From contig JBBQVO010000172.1 of NCBI GenBank assembly GCA_038211505.1, positions 1-7,414 on the forward strand: a DNA stretch of 7,414 nt. Reading direction: 5' to 3'. This document shows positions 5,943 through 7,414 of this stretch, one piece after another; position 1 is the stretch's first letter; each line of letters opens with the position of its first letter. The notes beneath the pieces were generated by a model. That model worked only from the letters and a program-made list of their open reading frames with translations. It was not told where the DNA came from and did no database searches. This DNA is from JBBQVO01 sp038211505. GTDB lineage: Bacteria; Chloroflexota; Dehalococcoidia; DSTF01; JACRBR01. Both the position numbers and the translations under genes were made by a program.

Positions 5943-6542
5943 ATGCGCATCAAACGAATCCATCATCTGACGCTCGCCGTGCGCGATATCGAGGCGGCGC
6001 GTCGCACGTTCGAGCAGCTGTTCGGCGCCCCCGCCGGCGTCACGGAGCCGCTGCCCGCATTCAGCGTGCGAACGGCATCCGTGCGTCTCGGGGATGATCA
6101 GTTGCAGCTGGCCGCCCCGATGTACACCGACACGCCCGTCATGCGCTTCCTCGAACGCAAAGGCGAAGGCTTCTACAACGTCGCCATAGAAGTCGAAGAC
6201 CTTGACGAAGCGATCACCGAACTCGTCGCGAAGGGCATCCGCGTCAGCGAGCCAGTCGAGGCGGAGCCCGGCCTGCGCTCGTCGTTCGTGACAATGGCCG
6301 CGACGCACGGCCTCAGCGTGCAGCTGGTCGAGGTGATCGGCGGGGCGCCACGCGCCTCATTATCCGACGCTGTCGACGCCGGCGATGACGCCGATGACGC
6401 CGATGTCGCCGATGATCCGCCGGTCGCCGAGGCGACGACGATCATCGAAGAGCCAGCGTCGGAACATCTAGCGGCAGCGGCGGACGGCGGCACGTCACCG
6501 CCCCTCGACCTGACGCCCGACGAATGGTCCGACGTCGATTGA
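5943..6542 (+). CDS. VOC-superfamily (methylmalonyl-CoA-epimerase-like) protein with acidic C-terminal tail
   Basis: The first 132 residues of this 199-residue protein form two beta-alpha-beta-beta-beta modules of the vicinal oxygen chelate fold. The pattern resembles methylmalonyl-CoA epimerase: RIHHLTLAVRDIE at the start and KGEGFYNVAIEVEDLDEA (73-90) opening the second module. Comparison with the epimerase metal ligands His/Gln/His/Glu suggests His8 and Gln55 are kept, while the other two are Asn79 and Gln127. Epimerase activity is therefore doubtful. Residues 140-199 form an extra Asp/Glu/Ala-rich tail, likely disordered and absent from typical epimerases of about 130-150 residues. I chose ATG 5943 because family members begin just before this strand. 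An in-frame ATG at 5925, with AGGA four bases ahead, would add six residues. It diverges from the MoxR-type gene; the substrate is unknown. Confidence 0.85.
   Translation: MRIKRIHHLTLAVRDIEAARRTFEQLFGAPAGVTEPLPAFSVRTASVRLGDDQLQLAAPMYTDTPVMRFLERKGEGFYNVAIEVEDLDEAITELVAKGIRVSEPVEAEPGLRSSFVTMAATHGLSVQLVEVIGGAPRASLSDAVDAGDDADDADVADDPPVAEATTIIEEPASEHLAAAADGGTSPPLDLTPDEWSDVD
6384..6416 (+). repeat. 9-bp tandem repeat inside the acidic tail of the VOC gene
   Basis: GATGACGCC occurs twice in a row (6384-6401), followed by the variant GATGTCGCC (6402-6410) and a partial GATGAT. The repeat encodes an Asp-Asp-Ala type run. The unit length keeps the frame, so slippage would change tail length without disrupting the gene. 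Confidence 0.75.
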
Positions 6543-6556
6543 GGATCGGGCGATCC
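6543..6556 (+). other. Small hairpin directly after the VOC stop codon
   Basis: GGATC-gggc-GATCC can pair as a 5-bp stem starting immediately after the TGA. It is not followed by a T tract, so it is at best a weak or factor-assisted transcript end. It could equally be another instance of the abundant GATC-containing words of this genome. Confidence 0.2.
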
Positions 6557-6622
6557 AACTTGTTCGGGTGGATGTCCAGTCATCACCTCCCTGACGCCAT
6601 CTGCTCACCGCGCTTCATCCGC

Positions 6623-6628
6623 TAATCT
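6623..6628 (+). promoter_or_regulatory. TANNNT-type -10 candidate 6 nt before the CorA ATG
   Basis: TAATCT is followed by GCGGCG and then the ATG at 6635, the same hexamer-to-start distance as before the kinase gene. The CorA gene has no Shine-Dalgarno, so a leaderless transcript is possible. No convincing -35 box lies 16-18 nt upstream. The hexamer also contains the in-frame TAA that bounds the gene. Confidence 0.25.
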
Positions 6629-6634
6629 GCGGCG

Positions 6635-7414
6635 ATGCATGAGCGTACGTCTTGCCTGCATGTCGCCGGCGCCGCGCTTCGGTTCGATCTGACGGCCGAA
6701 GAGATGCGCGCGGCGATCGCCGATCCCAAAGCGCTGCTGTGGGTCGACATCACGGCCGACGACCGCGCCGAGGGCGAGGCCGTGCTGCGCGACGTCTTCG
6801 ACTTTCATCCACTGACGATCGACGACGCCTACAACACGCTGATCGATCCGCCGAAGGTCGATGACTACGGCGACTATCTCTTCGTCATCGTCCACAACAT
6901 CGTCTACGACGCGGCGGCGCAGCGCCTCAGCACGAACGAGCTCAATCTCTACGTCGGCGCGAACTACGTCGTGACGGTGCATCGCTCTCCCGTCCGCGCG
7001 ATCGCCGAAGTGCGCCGCCGCGCCGAGCTGCACGCGCTGGTGCTCGAGCGCGGCGCTGGCTTTCTCGCCCACGCGCTGATCGACGTCGTCGTCGATGATT
7101 TCCATCCGGTCGTCGAGACGATCGACGATCAGGTGGCGACGATCGAAGAGCAGGTGCTCGACAATCCCCAACGATCGACGCTTGAAGCGGTGTTGCGGTT
7201 GAAGCGCAACGCGCAGCGCCTGAAGCGATCGATCCTGCCGCAGCGCGACGTCATCAACCGCTTCTCTCGCAACGAATATCCGAAAATGATCGCGGCGGAC
7301 GCCATCATGTACTTCCGCGACATCTACGATCACACCGTGCGCGTCGAAGAGACGATCGAGACGGTGCGCGATCTCGCCGACAGCGCGCTCAACACCTACC
7401 TCTCGTCCGTCAAC
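6635..7414 (+). CDS. corA: CorA-family magnesium/cobalt transporter, C-terminus beyond the window
   Basis: The first 260 residues of a CorA-type divalent-cation channel are present; the window ends before the two membrane helices and the GMN selectivity motif. What is seen is the cytoplasmic funnel domain: LLWVDITADD (34-43), FDFHPLTIDDA (55-65), PPKVDDYGDYLFVIVHN (72-88) and LNLYVGANYVVTVH (103-116). The long coiled stalk helix begins around IDVVVDDFHPVVETIDDQV (149-167), and the last residues (LADSALNTYLSSVN, 247-260) lead toward the pore helix. CorA proteins are homopentamers that import Mg2+ or Co2+ and close when intracellular Mg2+ binds the Asp-rich funnel. An in-frame TAA four codons upstream fixes the ATG at 6635. 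It follows the VOC gene by 92 bp on the same strand. Family assignment is firm; ion specificity and C-terminal integrity cannot be seen. Confidence 0.93.
   Translation, partial: MHERTSCLHVAGAALRFDLTAEEMRAAIADPKALLWVDITADDRAEGEAVLRDVFDFHPLTIDDAYNTLIDPPKVDDYGDYLFVIVHNIVYDAAAQRLSTNELNLYVGANYVVTVHRSPVRAIAEVRRRAELHALVLERGAGFLAHALIDVVVDDFHPVVETIDDQVATIEEQVLDNPQRSTLEAVLRLKRNAQRLKRSILPQRDVINRFSRNEYPKMIAADAIMYFRDIYDHTVRVEETIETVRDLADSALNTYLSSVN

Noticed and set aside
5232..6542. A 436-codon plus-strand open frame antisense to the MoxR-type gene and continuing into the VOC gene
   Set aside because: Its first two thirds are the reverse complement of a well-conserved ATPase and show low-complexity Arg-rich sequence. 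Only the VOC part is a recognisable protein.
6173..6586. A minus-strand open frame antisense to the VOC gene, with GGAGG at its GTG start
   Set aside because: The GGAGG overlaps the GTG itself, leaving no spacer. The product is Ser/Ala-rich low complexity and the sense strand is a recognisable VOC protein.
6605..7333. A 242-codon minus-strand open frame antisense to CorA
   Set aside because: The plus strand carries clear CorA motifs. The antisense frame is open because of GC-rich codon choice and resembles no family.

Overview
The window is GC-rich bacterial chromosomal DNA (about two thirds G+C by eye). It carries eight protein genes, two of them cut by the window edges. No RNA gene, transposase, phage gene or CRISPR array is visible. 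The organism is probably a member of the Chloroflexota or another GC-rich environmental lineage. This rests on the family content, the style of the phosphohexomutase, and inverted repeats with GTCATTCTGAGCG-type arms; it is an inference, not a placement.

Minus strand, read in transcription order: a MoxR-type AAA+ ATPase with a TTG start (5852-4875), a phosphoglucomutase/phosphomannomutase (4728-3283), a TIM-barrel amidohydrolase (3016-2126), an APH-fold kinase of the ACAD10/11-like type (1831-827), a small helical protein coupled to it through an ATGA overlap (830-354), and the N-terminus of a nitronate monooxygenase (252 to beyond position 1). Only the kinase and small protein form a tight pair. 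The other gaps are 101 to 294 bp, so this is not an obvious single operon.

Plus strand: diverging from the ATPase across 90 bp are a VOC-superfamily protein with an altered metal site and an acidic tail (5943-6542), and a CorA-type metal transporter that runs off the right edge (6635-7414).

The two longest gaps, on either side of the amidohydrolase, each hold a 129-130 bp element with 31-33 bp inverted-repeat arms. The second gap also holds a tandem partial arm and two other short repeats. A window-wide oddity is a large excess of the palindrome CGATCG, about 30 copies against 2-3 expected from base composition.

Taken together this looks like ordinary housekeeping and accessory metabolism: sugar-phosphate interconversion, metal transport, chaperone-like ATPase activity and acyl or xenobiotic catabolism. 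I see no convincing new multi-gene system. The points most worth a second look are the paired repeat elements, the CGATCG excess, the VOC protein and the kinase/small-protein pair.
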